From: Tritrichomonas foetus
Lineage: Eukaryota; Parabasalia; Tritrichomonadida; Tritrichomonadidae
DNA: 40,224 nt
NCBI GenBank assembly: GCA_001839685.1
Contig: MLAK01000994.1
Span: forward strand, 1-40,224
Direction of reading: 5' to 3'
Positions 10,906 to 21,016 of the stretch are shown here, one piece after another (the first letter of the stretch is position 1; each line of letters starts with the position of its first letter). The notes beneath the pieces are model-generated. The model ran no database searches. It saw only the letters and a program-made list of their open reading frames with translations, and was not told where the DNA came from. The position numbers and the translations under genes are program-made.

Positions 10906-11946
10906 ATGTTTCGAGATGTTCTAACTCCAACTCAAGTTTTGCCTGCATCAACAACGAGGTCTTTTCGTATCCCTTCCATTGGTGAACTTCCCCTCCCTTC
11001 CAATCAACAACATCTATTCAGCAATATGAATATCTTTAAAATCGGCCAAACTTTAGATAATGAAATCAGCACCTTTCCAAATTCACCATCGACAAATCAA
11101 TTTGATTCAAATAAAATTGACCAAAATTCAAAAACAGTTCATAATAATGAATTACTGAGCAATTCTCAATTTAAAGACATGAGAAGTGAAAGTCCAATAG
11201 AGTTGGTCTCCAGCCCGAATTGTGATACTGAACTCCCAAAGAATCAATCAGATTGTCCAAAGAATATCATTCCAAATGGCCGCACAAATGCTTCAATGAA
11301 ATCTGATCATTGCCAATGTGAAACTCTCTCACAAAATTCCCATGGACAGCACTCAAAAAGCTCATGGTCGCCACAAGAAGATGAAAAATTACTTTGTTGT
11401 GTTGCTGGCCGCCAAAATATTGACTGGGACTTCGTTGCAGCAATGTGCGATGGAAAGCATACTCCCAAACAATGCAGAGAAAGATGGCTCATTAAATTAA
11501 ATCCCGAAGTTCGTCGGTCGCCGTTTGAATCATGGGAAGATGATCTCATTATGCAAGAAAGACAGAAAATTGGAAATCACTGGTCACTTATTGCTCAACT
11601 TTTGCCCGGAAGAACTTCTTGCTCAGTAAAAAATAGGTGGTATACTGTTTTAAGATATAGGCAAGCACCAGCAGTGCATGCCACAACAGTACCTCCCAAA
11701 TTAAATCGTTTAAATGTTGTATCTAATTCTAGTATGTATAATATTGGACAAAAGACACAACAACGAATTCTAGATATTCCAACTTTGGCAACAGTGTCAG
11801 GATTAAATTCACAAACTAATGTACAGACACAAATAAATCGAGGCAATACTTTAGATCCAAGAGTTCTTGCTTTGAATTCTATATGTTCACCTGATGCATC
11901 AACGTTGGCAACTCATTTCCAGATGTCCAGAAAGATTTTGTTGTAA
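10906..11946 (+). CDS. R2R3-type Myb DNA-binding protein
   Basis: A 346-residue nuclear DNA-binding protein. Two tandem Myb repeats lie at about residues 152-198 and 204-250. Repeat one has Trp154, Trp174 and Trp194 (SSWSPQEDEKLL and QCRERWLIKLNP). Repeat two has Trp210, Trp226 and Trp245 (SWEDDLIMQERQKIG, HWSLIAQLLPGRTSCSVKNRW). All six expected tryptophans are present, so both repeats should fold. The first 150 residues are Ser/Asn/Pro-rich and probably disordered. The tail after 255 is likewise low in structure. Trichomonads use many two-repeat Myb proteins as transcription regulators, including ones that bind promoter elements near the initiator. This one's target is unknown. The predicted leader is just 5 bases. 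Confidence 0.88.
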   Translation: MFRDVLTPTQVLPASTTRSFRIPSIGELPLPSNQQHLFSNMNIFKIGQTLDNEISTFPNSPSTNQFDSNKIDQNSKTVHNNELLSNSQFKDMRSESPIELVSSPNCDTELPKNQSDCPKNIIPNGRTNASMKSDHCQCETLSQNSHGQHSKSSWSPQEDEKLLCCVAGRQNIDWDFVAAMCDGKHTPKQCRERWLIKLNPEVRRSPFESWEDDLIMQERQKIGNHWSLIAQLLPGRTSCSVKNRWYTVLRYRQAPAVHATTVPPKLNRLNVVSNSSMYNIGQKTQQRILDIPTLATVSGLNSQTNVQTQINRGNTLDPRVLALNSICSPDASTLATHFQMSRKILL

Positions 11947-12180
11947 TTTATATATTTTTATTTTTTTATTAATAAAATGTGAAATAGTTTGCTTAGAAAT
12001 TCATAAATTCTCTTGTTTTTAATTTTTATTCTCCATTTTTTAATTATGTAAAAAAGCATGGATCAAGAAAAGCTCATTGTTTCAATGATAAGAAATCTTC
12101 AATAATAAAAAATCTATAAATTTCAAATGAACATTACATGGTTTTTTTATTAAAAACAAACAAAAGATCGAGAAAAATAG
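11947..12180. other. 3' ends of convergent genes
   Basis: Separates the convergent Myb gene and the minus-strand coiled-coil gene. TAAA and AATAAA-like words occur on both strands, as expected for trichomonad polyadenylation, but no single site can be picked. Confidence 0.3.
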
Positions 12181-13587
12181 TCAAGCATATTCAGATTGAA
12201 GCTCCATAATAGAACTATCGATTTTTTTCATTAATGAAGTCATTTGTTTTTCTAGAAGTGAATCATTTCTCTGATCATACAAAGCAGATTTTTGACTTAA
12301 GAATTTCCTATTAGCATTATATTGATCAGATAAAATGTTAATTTGGGATTTTAGAGATGCTTCTTTCTTTTTAATTGATGCTTTTCGCTTACTATACTTT
12401 GTTCTGAGTTCTTGAACTTCTTTTTCTAGTGCGGCTTTTTTAACCGTTAACTCATCAAAACTCACTTTTTTGTTTTTATTAAATGGGGAATCTAAAACAT
12501 GTAATTTATCAATTTCATAATTCTCATCTTCATTGTCTTCATCCGAATTATCACCCATTTCATCTTCTTTATCATTCTCGAATCCATATCTTTTCTTATT
12601 TGCTAAATCGTTTAATTCTTTTTCGAGTTTTTCATATTTTTCAGCAGAAATGCCAATTTCTTGATTTAAGTGTGAAATTGTTTGGTCCATATCACTCAGT
12701 TGTGTTTTAAAATTAATAGTATTAGCTTCATTATTTGATCGTGCTTTTGATTCAGCTTCACTGCTTTTAACTTTGACTAAAGTGAGCTTTGCTTGTTCGT
12801 CAGCAATTTTATCTTGAATCTTTTTTAGAAAAGCTGAACTATCAACGATTTGTCTTTGAAGATTCTGTATTTGAGTTCTCAATTGTGCTGTACCAATGGC
12901 GCGAACTTGCCACTCAGTTTCGGTTTTTCGTGTGTAGGAGCCGGCAGCTTCACAAAATAAACTCGTAGCTGGTGTTGCAACATCAAGTTTGATCAATTCT
13001 TGTTTCAAGCCGTCTAATTTGTTCTGTAATTGTAAAATTTCAGTTTTAATAAGACTGTCTCTTTGAAGATCAATGTTTTTTGAAATGTCAGGAAAAATAA
13101 CTTTTGTGATTGAAGAAAAGTCCATGGCTTCTGCAATTTGATTGGACATTTCTAGTTCCTTCTGTCTTTTATTCGATCCTTTTTTAATTAATTTAGTTAA
13201 AATTGCACAAGTTGCTGTCAGTTCACAATTATCATGAATTATTCCAATATACTCATTCATTAAACTAACTAATGTCTTTTCGTTTGTTGTTGAGAGATTT
13301 GATTGAATACTAGCTTTTAATTGAGTCAATTCACCAATCGATATTGCATTCGATTTTACTTGGCTTGATTGCTCTTGCAAAATTTTCAGACGTTTTTTCA
13401 TTGACGCAATTTCGATTTCAAGCTGATTCTTTCGCTGGGTAATTCCGATTTGTTCTGCTTTCGAAAATAATGGCGGAGTTTGATAGACGTATGGATTAAC
13501 AACTCGATTTTTAGGTGTTACATAATTTGGGTGTGGCGGTGAAGATGACGACACAGGCGTATAACTATTTGAGTATCCTCCAAGCAT
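12181..13587 (-). CDS. coiled-coil protein
   Basis: I choose the Met at 13585-13587 as start, giving 468 residues. The frame stays open to 13707, but the extra 40 residues (hydrophobic, VLLFIIHYGL) look like leader translation. The chosen ATG is directly preceded by ACGAAA and has a TCACT initiator at 13613-13617. The product begins MLGGYSNSYTPVSSSSPP, a Ser/Pro-rich head with TPPLF. From about residue 55 it is almost continuous heptad-type coiled coil. An acidic break lies near residues 345-365 (DEMGDNSDEDNEDENYE), followed by KKVSFDEL. No motor, kinase or membrane segment is present. A structural role in the cytoskeleton, centrin-type structures or a tethering complex is plausible, but I do not recognise the family. 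It is divergent from the next coiled-coil gene. Confidence 0.75.
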   Translation of the reverse strand: MLGGYSNSYTPVSSSSPPHPNYVTPKNRVVNPYVYQTPPLFSKAEQIGITQRKNQLEIEIASMKKRLKILQEQSSQVKSNAISIGELTQLKASIQSNLSTTNEKTLVSLMNEYIGIIHDNCELTATCAILTKLIKKGSNKRQKELEMSNQIAEAMDFSSITKVIFPDISKNIDLQRDSLIKTEILQLQNKLDGLKQELIKLDVATPATSLFCEAAGSYTRKTETEWQVRAIGTAQLRTQIQNLQRQIVDSSAFLKKIQDKIADEQAKLTLVKVKSSEAESKARSNNEANTINFKTQLSDMDQTISHLNQEIGISAEKYEKLEKELNDLANKKRYGFENDKEDEMGDNSDEDNEDENYEIDKLHVLDSPFNKNKKVSFDELTVKKAALEKEVQELRTKYSKRKASIKKKEASLKSQINILSDQYNANRKFLSQKSALYDQRNDSLLEKQMTSLMKKIDSSIMELQSEYA

Positions 13588-13617
13588 TTTCGTGTACGTT
13601 AATAATTGAAAAAGTGA
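13588..13617 (-). promoter_or_regulatory. initiator and CGAAA start context, minus-strand coiled-coil gene
   Basis: On the minus strand, TCACT (13617 to 13613) fits the initiator with +1 at 13615, and ACGAAA (13593 to 13588) abuts the ATG at 13587. This pair is the main reason for preferring the shorter protein. Confidence 0.5.
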
Positions 13618-13932
13618 ATTTTGTAAAAGACCAGATAAATTTTTAAAAAGTTCTAACTCTATTTTCAAGCCATAATGTATTATGAACAATAAAACCATGA
13701 TACTCAATTATCTAATAGTTTTCAGCATAAAAATGTTAAAATATATATATTTAAAATGTTAATAGTTGAGATATATATGATTCATTTGATATAAATTCAA
13801 TTGAAAAAGTTTATCACCTTAAAATTTTGAATTCAATGAACTCTACTCAAATTTGATATTTCTAACAAAGAAATTCAATTCATCTACTTAGGGAAAATAA
13901 CGAGCGTGACATGTTATCTAAAAAAGATTCGG

Positions 13933-15822
13933 ATGATGAATGATCTAAAGGAGTGTAATGCTCTCTCAGATGATTTTGCAAACGATCCATCAATTCCAAA
14001 ACCAGTTTTCACTGATTCAATGGATGATCTCGACAAAAATGAAGAATTCGAAAAATCGCCAATATCATTCGACAACGAGAAAAAAGAAACCATCAGCGCA
14101 GAATGCCAGGCTCTCCTCGCCCCAAACACAGCATTTCTTTACTCGCCGCCCAAATTTAAAGCAATGAATAAATCGCCATATGATATCATTGAGCAACCAT
14201 TTGGAATTGCCAAAATCGAATCCCCAAAAAATGCAGCCAACGAAAAAGACGATCAAAATAATTCCGAACAAAATTCTCCCAAATCGCAAAATAATAATAA
14301 TATTTCAAACTCCTCACAGAAAACATGTAAAGCAACAAACACCAAAGCGGCAACCCAGCCAGTATCACCAAGGGCACCTCCCCTTGTCCCCAAAACGAAA
14401 AAATCAAACGAAAATTCTCTAATCGGAATTGAAAATTATAATCCTTCAAAGTTTTGCAAGTTCACTGACCCTTTTACTCTTAAAGCTATTGAAAATATTG
14501 GGGCAGATATAAAAGACTTGTTTTATCCAACAGAGTCTCAACTTTCTGAGTACAGCAATGATTTGGAACTCAAAAAAATTGTCAAAAAACATCAAATGGA
14601 AGTTACTGATAAATTGATAGAAAGTGTTAAGAATGAAAGAGACCGTTTATTAGTATCACGGGCTCACACTCAACAGCCGACTGCACGCTTCTCCAATTAT
14701 TTAAATAACTACAATTACACAAAGAAAAATAAACAATCAAACTATCCAAATCAACCAAATAATAGAACTTTTAATAAAGCGCCAATGACTCTACCAATTT
14801 CTAAAAAAAGAGCAATTGAGCAAATAATAATAAATAAAATAAAAAGTAATACAGCTCCTAATAAAAATCCCCGAGCACAATCTTCAACTTTACCACAACC
14901 ACCAAAACAAGCCATTGTTGTAACTCCTTCTTTAAATAAAGGAAATACAACAGATAGACTCTCATCCAATTCTTCAAGTTTGAGTGGTTCCCAACACAAA
15001 CCACTAAAGAGTGCACTTTTAGTTGAAAAAGTAGCAAATGCAGTAATACGAGCAAAAGAAATCGAAGAAAAGAAAAAAGAAGAAAAAGAAAAAGATTTAA
15101 TGGAAAAAGAAATTCGCGCCCAAAGAAGGCTCCAAGAGTTACAATATATAAAATCAAAACAAAATGAACAAATTCGAGAAAAAAATATGAAAAAACAAAT
15201 CCAAAAAGAAATTTTCAATATGAAAATCTACAATGAAGCTCTTCAAAAATTGGAACAGGCAGAAATTGAAGAAATTCATTATAGATGCCAAATTCAACGA
15301 GCAGAATTGGAAAAAAGAATGAATTCAGAAATTCTCAGGTATTCACAAATGACAGAAAAATCAAAAACTGCAGATATTGAAGAAAAAATGAGACAAGATC
15401 AACAAGAAATTCGAGAGCAAATTGAATTTAATATGAATTTGCATGAAGAAAGAAGAAAATTACAACAAGAAAGAGAAATTAAAAGATTAAAAGAAAAAAG
15501 TCTCGCTGATAAACTTTCAGCTGAAGATATAAAATGAAGGAGAGAAATGCTTGAAAAAAGAAAGCAACTTGAAAAAATTGAAAAAATGAAACAGACTCAA
15601 CAAAGAATTCAAGAAATTGAGTTACAAAAAGAAGAACAAAGATTGATTAGTGAATTGGCACAAAGAACTCCAATTTCTGCAGAAGAAGCAGAATTATGTA
15701 AAATGTATGAAGAAGCTCTTGAACTGGAAAATTGTGAAAATTTGAATGAAGAAAAATTAATCGAACTTGCTCAAAAAATTGGAATGGATTACAATTCACT
15801 GAAAAAGCGGATCAAAGCATAA
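13933..15822 (+). pseudogene. coiled-coil gene interrupted by an in-frame TGA
   Basis: One reading frame continues across a single TGA at 15535-15537. Upstream it codes for about 534 residues ending LADKLSAEDIK. Directly downstream the same frame resumes as RREMLEKRKQLEKIEKMK and runs to 15822, ending DYNSLKKRIKA. The helix-forming, Lys/Glu-rich character is identical on both sides, so this was one gene. The N-terminal ~370 residues are low-complexity, Asn/Pro/Ser-rich. The C-terminal part is a long single-helix or coiled-coil region (EEKKKEEKEKDLMEKEIRA). The start is also odd. The in-frame ATGs are at 13933 and 13936. An earlier ATG at 13911, after ACGAGCGTGAC, is out of frame and stops after 10 codons; one base fewer in the A6 run at 13919-13924 would join it to the main frame. 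The possibilities are a pseudogene, a truncated but working protein, TGA readthrough or sequence error. The family is not recognised. Confidence 0.6.
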
Positions 15823-15984
15823 TGATATATGTCATTTATGATTCTATAGAGATGTTATATATATATATATTTATATATTAATGTATTATGTTGTTTGTAT
15901 GTAAATTTACTTATAGAATAGTATTAATTTTGAATTCATTTTTTCTTCTATATTTTTGTTTTTGTTAATAAAATAGAGTTAAAT
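15823..15984. repeat. TA-rich low-complexity spacer
   Basis: An alternating TA run at about 15856-15880 follows the broken coiled-coil gene. No gene is seen. Confidence 0.5.
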
Positions 15985-16690
15985 CTAAATTTGCTTATTT
16001 CCAAAACCATCATAAAATTGGGAATTATATGTTTCATTATTATCTACACTTTCATCGTCATCAGAATTTTCTTGATCACTTTGACTATGGTTTATATATT
16101 TTCTAATTCATATGTTTGTTGATTATGATTCGATTTTTTACCTTTATTTGATAAAGAATTATTATATATGTTTTGATGCAAGTTTAAAATAAAAAATTGC
16201 TTTTTTGATGCCTTGGGGAACTAGTTCACCCTTCAAGTATAAATAATCAAAACTAAATTGTGCATTTCCATAATTTTGATTAGCTGCAAGCATATAAAAA
16301 ACCTTTTTTAATATCAAATGGTATTTTCATTCGTCCTTCTTCATACAAGTATCCTATATGAAATTGTGCTTTTGGTATCTTGTTTCTCGATGCAAGTTCA
16401 AAATAGTAAATTGCTCTGTTGATATCATGTTGAATAAATACATCTTTTTCATATAAGATTCAGTAATCATATATTTTGAGGAATTGATCATTTCTCAAAA
16501 AATCTGATTTTGATTTACTTGTTTTAAAATATTTTTAAATTCCGAAATTTCAAGAATAATGTTACTTGAAATTTCCTCGGATTTATAAAACTTTCGTAAA
16601 AAAATTTGGGGATATTTTTGTTGGTCGATTGAATATACAGGTTTTTTCGAATATAAAAGAATTGCCAATCTGAGAAATGTTTTGTTCATG
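15985..16690 (-). pseudogene. degraded Sel1-repeat gene
   Basis: On the minus strand, Sel1-like units appear in shifting frames. Examples are INRAIYYFELASRNKIPKAQ, then FHIGYLYEEGRMKIPFDIKK, then after a frame change NYGNAQFSFDYLYLKGEL and GIKKAIFYFKLASKH. These match the Sel1 pattern of A-x-x-x-LG-x-x-Y-x-x-G and KAxxYFxxA. Upstream, 16495-16689 holds an intact 64-codon start piece (MNKTFLRLAILLYSKKP). Near the distal end an acidic tail (NHSQSDQENSDDDESVDNN) runs to a stop at 15985-15987. Stops and frameshifts break at least three places. Sel1-repeat proteins, often fused to kinases, are numerous in trichomonads and act as protein-binding solenoids. This copy looks dead. Confidence 0.65.
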
Positions 16691-16855
16691 GATGAAAAAA
16701 CATTTCTCTTCTATACAAAGAACATGAAGCAATCATTTATGTTCAATAACAATAGTATCAATTGTTGCAATGGTGAGGAATAAAATATGTTTGGCATTCA
16801 TTTGCATTGAAAAATCAAAAGATAATGAAACAAATGAAAAGCTAATTAACAATTT
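16691..16855. other. short spacer between Sel1 relic and large minus-strand gene
   Basis: No gene is visible. It probably contains the upstream end of the Sel1 relic and the 3' end region of the large minus-strand gene that ends at 16856. Confidence 0.3.
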
Positions 16856-19800
16856 TTATTCTTTTAGAATTTTAATTAATGAGGTTTTATCAAGATCCAA
16901 AAACTCATAAAATGTTGCAAAGTGTGCAATTGTGTTTTTAATTGACTGAATTCCAATTTTTGAGTCAATTACGCCAATTTCGTTCAAAATATTCATCCAT
17001 TTTTCGTTAATTTCATGGCTAACTGGATCAATAGGGGCCAATTCCTTAGGATTGATTACAATTTCACTATAATCGCTATAGAATTCAAAAGGAACAACTT
17101 TTATGTGAATATTCAATGACGAATTATTTAGAGATGCTTCAATCGTTTTATATTCAAATTGTTTTTGCTTTGAGTTTCTTAAGAAGATTAAAGAATATGC
17201 AGAAATATTTGAAAACAGGATTTTTTGTTCATCAAGATTAGAAAGGACATCAAAAATTAATTTTTCATTTTCTGCTAAAAAGAAAATATTTTTTAAATTC
17301 AAGAATGATGAAAGGGTGATTTCATTCAATGCTCGTATATCGAAATCATTTTTCTTGAAATAAATAATAATGTAATGAAATCCATTACCAAATTGATCAG
17401 TTGTTGTTCGAAGACTGATCCAAATTCCATCAGATTCGCAAAAAGCAAAAGATGTTCCAAAAATTGAATCAATAAAAGAAGCAGAATTTCTCAACCCAAA
17501 ATCAATAAAAATCAGAATTTTACATGGATTATTCATTGAAATATTTATATTATTGTTAGTGGTAAAAGAAAGCATGTGGATAGAATCTTCAATGTGGTGA
17601 AGAGAGGTGTTGATGAGTTCATTTTGATAAAAGGAATTCACCATTGCCGACAAATTTTTATTGTTGATAGAAGGATGAAAAGATTTAAACTTGTTATTAA
17701 TTAAAAAGAAAGAAAATCTAAAGAAATATCCAACAAGAACAGGAAACATTTCTATTAATGATAGGGCAATTTGAGAACTTGAAATGAATTCGTGCGGTTT
17801 TTTATCAAAAATACCCATTGGAAAATTGTACGATTGGTGTTCAAAAGTATGACTGATGTTGATTGGTGGTGCTTTCATTTGGATTGGAAATTGTTGAAAG
17901 ATCATTTCACCATTACTGTCGATGACTAAAATACCACTTGCATCATCTTCTGATGATAAACAAGCATCAATTATTGGCCTTTTGAAAGAAATTTTATTAT
18001 TGGATATTTCTTCTAATTCATGATCAATATCTTCATGAAAAGCGTTTTCTATTTCATTTTGGCTTTCTTCACCATCATCAGTGTCTTTTGGTAAAATTGA
18101 AAAGCAATCACCGTTATCATAAACTGCCCACATATCAGAAACCGATGACACAAGTTTAACTAGAGATCCTTCATGCTTAGTTGTTTCTACCTGAACAACT
18201 TCAAGTCCGTTTTCTTCTTCTTCATTTTCATTAGAAGTTTTATTATCATTTGTTTCGGTTTCGGTTTCAGAATTAAAGTTAATGATCCAGTGGAAATTAT
18301 CATTTGCTAAAAATAAAACATTTTCATCACCAGAAAACCAAGCAAGTTTTGTTGCTTCAAATGAACCTGCATTTTGAACTTCCCAATTATTGCTTTCTTC
18401 ATTGAAATTTAACAAAAGCAAAGGATTTTCATCTAAAGATCCTTTCCCAAGAATTGCAATATTGGTACAATCTGACGAAAATGAAACTTCACAATTTCCA
18501 ATATCTTCAAGAATAAAATCAGGTGAATAGAGATAATCAATTGAACAGTCTGCAAATGGAAGAACATAAAGTTCAGTTTTCATATTTTCTTCATCATTGA
18601 AAATAGCTAAAATTTTGTCATTTTTATACAAAGATATACCACTTAATAATTTTCGGGATTTAAGAGTAAAAATTGCATTCGATGTAATGTGATTTCCGTT
18701 TTCAACAATAAAAACTTCATATATATTATTTGCTATATTTTCACATTTAAGTTGAACAACATTTTCTTTTGGTTTGAATTCCAAAATATTTGGATTATTT
18801 TGACATATTAATTCTATTTTATATTCATTTTCATTAAAGCTGATTTTAATAGAATCTATGTTTGATGAGATAGCTCGATCAGAAGATTCCATGATTTTTA
18901 CTGCTTCATCAACTAATGTTTGTTTCATTGATGATTCTGGCTGTGTTAGAAGATATTCCGTAATTCCAGTCCCTTCTTCAAAACATCCACCTAAATATTG
19001 TTCAAATAAAGCAAAATCAATTACTTCATAGTCAGGATCTGGCAAAGGAACAACCCTTTTGGCTACTCCAATTCTTGCTTGGTATTCATCAGTATCTCTA
19101 ATTGTTGCAAGATCTTTTGCTGTTATTTTTTTAAGTCGAAGCATTCTTTGCCTAAATAATTGAATAATATTGGTAAGTTCAATAAAAGCTTTATCAATCC
19201 TTGGAATTAAGGCTCTTAATGCACCAATTGGTTGTGATCGAAGATTCATAATGCTGTAATATATTCTCTCTGCTGCAGCATTTAAAGATAGCATTCTAGT
19301 GTGATTTGATTGGCTGTAATTTTCAACATCAACAGTTTCATGATACATAGGAAACTGTGATTTTGCCTCATTTTTTTCATGTTTGCTTAATCTGTCAAAA
19401 CAATTTATGCAAATCCATTTAATGAATGGTGATGTTTTTGAACGAATTGGAACCATTAATATCTCTTTTCTTTCTTCTGATTTCCTATTTTTATGGCATT
19501 TTTTACAAAATATGGTTTGACTATTTGCTGCTGCGTTGAAAATAGAATGCATACACAAAAAATGGCCATACGGATGCTTTGAAGCATTTGCTAAAGAAAA
19601 ATTATTTGTTTGGGTTGTGATAATCGGCGGATCATTTGTGAATTGACTTTCAAAAGTTGATGATGTTAAAGAAAAAGGAGAAAAAAAACGAATTTGTTGA
19701 TAAATATCAAATTCTGAATCTTGTGAAGGTGGAGAAAAATTTAATTTATGGAAAATCCATGTAAATAATGACATATCATTCAAAGAACTCAATTTTTTAC

Positions 19801-21016
19801 TACACTTTATATAACTTTTCATTTTTTCTTGAGATTCATTCTCATTTTCAGAATCATTTTCCAAAACTTCGTGAGAGTTAAGTTTATTGTCAGTTTGGAA
19901 ATTTATTGTTTTTTCTTTTGTTTGATAAAGTACGAGAAGTGAATTTGAATGAAAATGACCAGGTTTTTGTATTGTTGGCAATGAAATCTTTTCTAGTATG
20001 GCAGGTTCTGTTGTAGCAAATGAAGATGATATATGATTCAGTTTTTCAAGGATTTCAATACGACTGTAATCATCATTTGGATGAATTATTTCAATATTTA
20101 AAGAATCAGTTAATTTGAAGATTAACTTTGGCTCAGAAACATCTTCATCAATGATAAAATGTGTTGAAATACTCATAAAATTGGATCCAATTTCATTTAT
20201 TTTCTTTAAAATTTGTGGTAAATTGAGATAAAAACAAGATTTTTTCAGTGGTAAAGTCATTCTTTTCATTAACTGATATTTGAAATGATTTTGTGATACT
20301 CTTTGGCTATTTTTGATATTTTTGATAAAATTTATAGGTTTACAATAAATCAAATCTGATGGAGATTCACATAAAAAATACGAACAAAACTTAGAATTTG
20401 TTGGTCCAACTACAGAAGCGAAAATTGTGCTTTTATTTTGATTTGTTGGTGAAATTAAATTGAATAAAAGGTAAAATTTGCAATTTAATGAACATGCAAG
20501 CAAATGTAGAGATTGAAAATCGTCTAAAGTTTTTAATTTGAAATCTTCTTTGATTTTTTGATGTGAATCCATTTGAATTGATGGATACATTTTTTCCCAC
20601 TCTGTTTTAGCAAAATTTTGATCATTGTGTGAAATGAAATGTTGAAGCAATGAAGGAACGGTTTTCATGACAGATTTTGCAATTGAATTAAGTACATCAT
20701 TTGAGGTGAAGTCTGGGGTTAAAAAATAGGGAAGAAGAATTTTATTGATTTGAATATTATTTGATTTTTTGTGTAACGATAAGAAATTAATGAAAATTTG
20801 TGGATGAGGAAATTTAAAACTTTCAAAATTATTTGAAATATGAATATCAGGAAAAGGTAAAGAAATAAACAATTCATTATCCAAATTCTTTAATTCATGA
20901 AATTGCACCAAGTTTGTGGTTCTTGTAACTAAACTTTGAGAATTCCAATGTTTTTGTTTTCTGAGTTGGCTTTTAAAACTACGACAAACTGTTAAATCAG
21001 ATAATGTTTGCTTCAT
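16856..21016 (-). CDS. large protein with CxxC pair and beta-rich C-terminal half, family unknown
   Basis: A 1386-residue protein that I do not recognise. Residues 1-250 are mixed alpha/beta. The piece around LKTLDDFQSLHLLACSLNCKFYLLF loosely resembles the D-x-x-x-I/L-ALAxxL-x-V stretch of otubain-like folds, but no DGNC catalytic motif is seen. Around residues 505-542 two CxxC pairs, FCKKC and WICINC, are spaced about 30 residues apart, a plausible zinc site. A helical stretch follows (FIELTNIIQLFRQRMLRLKK). A distinctive DYEVIDFALFEQYLGG segment comes next. From about 730 to 1250 short hydrophobic strands with turn residues (for example CEVSFSSDCTNIAILG, KLAWFSGDENVLFLA) suggest a beta-propeller of WD40-like type. 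Acidic loops interrupt it. No membrane segment is evident. No initiator or CGAA block precedes the ATG, so the start could lie elsewhere. Confidence 0.7.
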   Translation of the reverse strand: MKQTLSDLTVCRSFKSQLRKQKHWNSQSLVTRTTNLVQFHELKNLDNELFISLPFPDIHISNNFESFKFPHPQIFINFLSLHKKSNNIQINKILLPYFLTPDFTSNDVLNSIAKSVMKTVPSLLQHFISHNDQNFAKTEWEKMYPSIQMDSHQKIKEDFKLKTLDDFQSLHLLACSLNCKFYLLFNLISPTNQNKSTIFASVVGPTNSKFCSYFLCESPSDLIYCKPINFIKNIKNSQRVSQNHFKYQLMKRMTLPLKKSCFYLNLPQILKKINEIGSNFMSISTHFIIDEDVSEPKLIFKLTDSLNIEIIHPNDDYSRIEILEKLNHISSSFATTEPAILEKISLPTIQKPGHFHSNSLLVLYQTKEKTINFQTDNKLNSHEVLENDSENENESQEKMKSYIKCSKKLSSLNDMSLFTWIFHKLNFSPPSQDSEFDIYQQIRFFSPFSLTSSTFESQFTNDPPIITTQTNNFSLANASKHPYGHFLCMHSIFNAAANSQTIFCKKCHKNRKSEERKEILMVPIRSKTSPFIKWICINCFDRLSKHEKNEAKSQFPMYHETVDVENYSQSNHTRMLSLNAAAERIYYSIMNLRSQPIGALRALIPRIDKAFIELTNIIQLFRQRMLRLKKITAKDLATIRDTDEYQARIGVAKRVVPLPDPDYEVIDFALFEQYLGGCFEEGTGITEYLLTQPESSMKQTLVDEAVKIMESSDRAISSNIDSIKISFNENEYKIELICQNNPNILEFKPKENVVQLKCENIANNIYEVFIVENGNHITSNAIFTLKSRKLLSGISLYKNDKILAIFNDEENMKTELYVLPFADCSIDYLYSPDFILEDIGNCEVSFSSDCTNIAILGKGSLDENPLLLLNFNEESNNWEVQNAGSFEATKLAWFSGDENVLFLANDNFHWIINFNSETETETNDNKTSNENEEEENGLEVVQVETTKHEGSLVKLVSSVSDMWAVYDNGDCFSILPKDTDDGEESQNEIENAFHEDIDHELEEISNNKISFKRPIIDACLSSEDDASGILVIDSNGEMIFQQFPIQMKAPPINISHTFEHQSYNFPMGIFDKKPHEFISSSQIALSLIEMFPVLVGYFFRFSFFLINNKFKSFHPSINNKNLSAMVNSFYQNELINTSLHHIEDSIHMLSFTTNNNINISMNNPCKILIFIDFGLRNSASFIDSIFGTSFAFCESDGIWISLRTTTDQFGNGFHYIIIYFKKNDFDIRALNEITLSSFLNLKNIFFLAENEKLIFDVLSNLDEQKILFSNISAYSLIFLRNSKQKQFEYKTIEASLNNSSLNIHIKVVPFEFYSDYSEIVINPKELAPIDPVSHEINEKWMNILNEIGVIDSKIGIQSIKNTIAHFATFYEFLDLDKTSLIKILKE

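Noticed and set aside
13588..13707. N-terminal extension of the minus-strand coiled-coil gene
   Set aside because: The initiator and the CGAAA block both point to the Met at 13587, and the extra residues are unlike the rest of the protein.
14751..15218. 155-codon minus-strand frame
   Set aside because: It lies antisense to the Lys/Glu-rich coiled-coil gene, and its Phe/Ser-rich product is the mirror of that codon bias.
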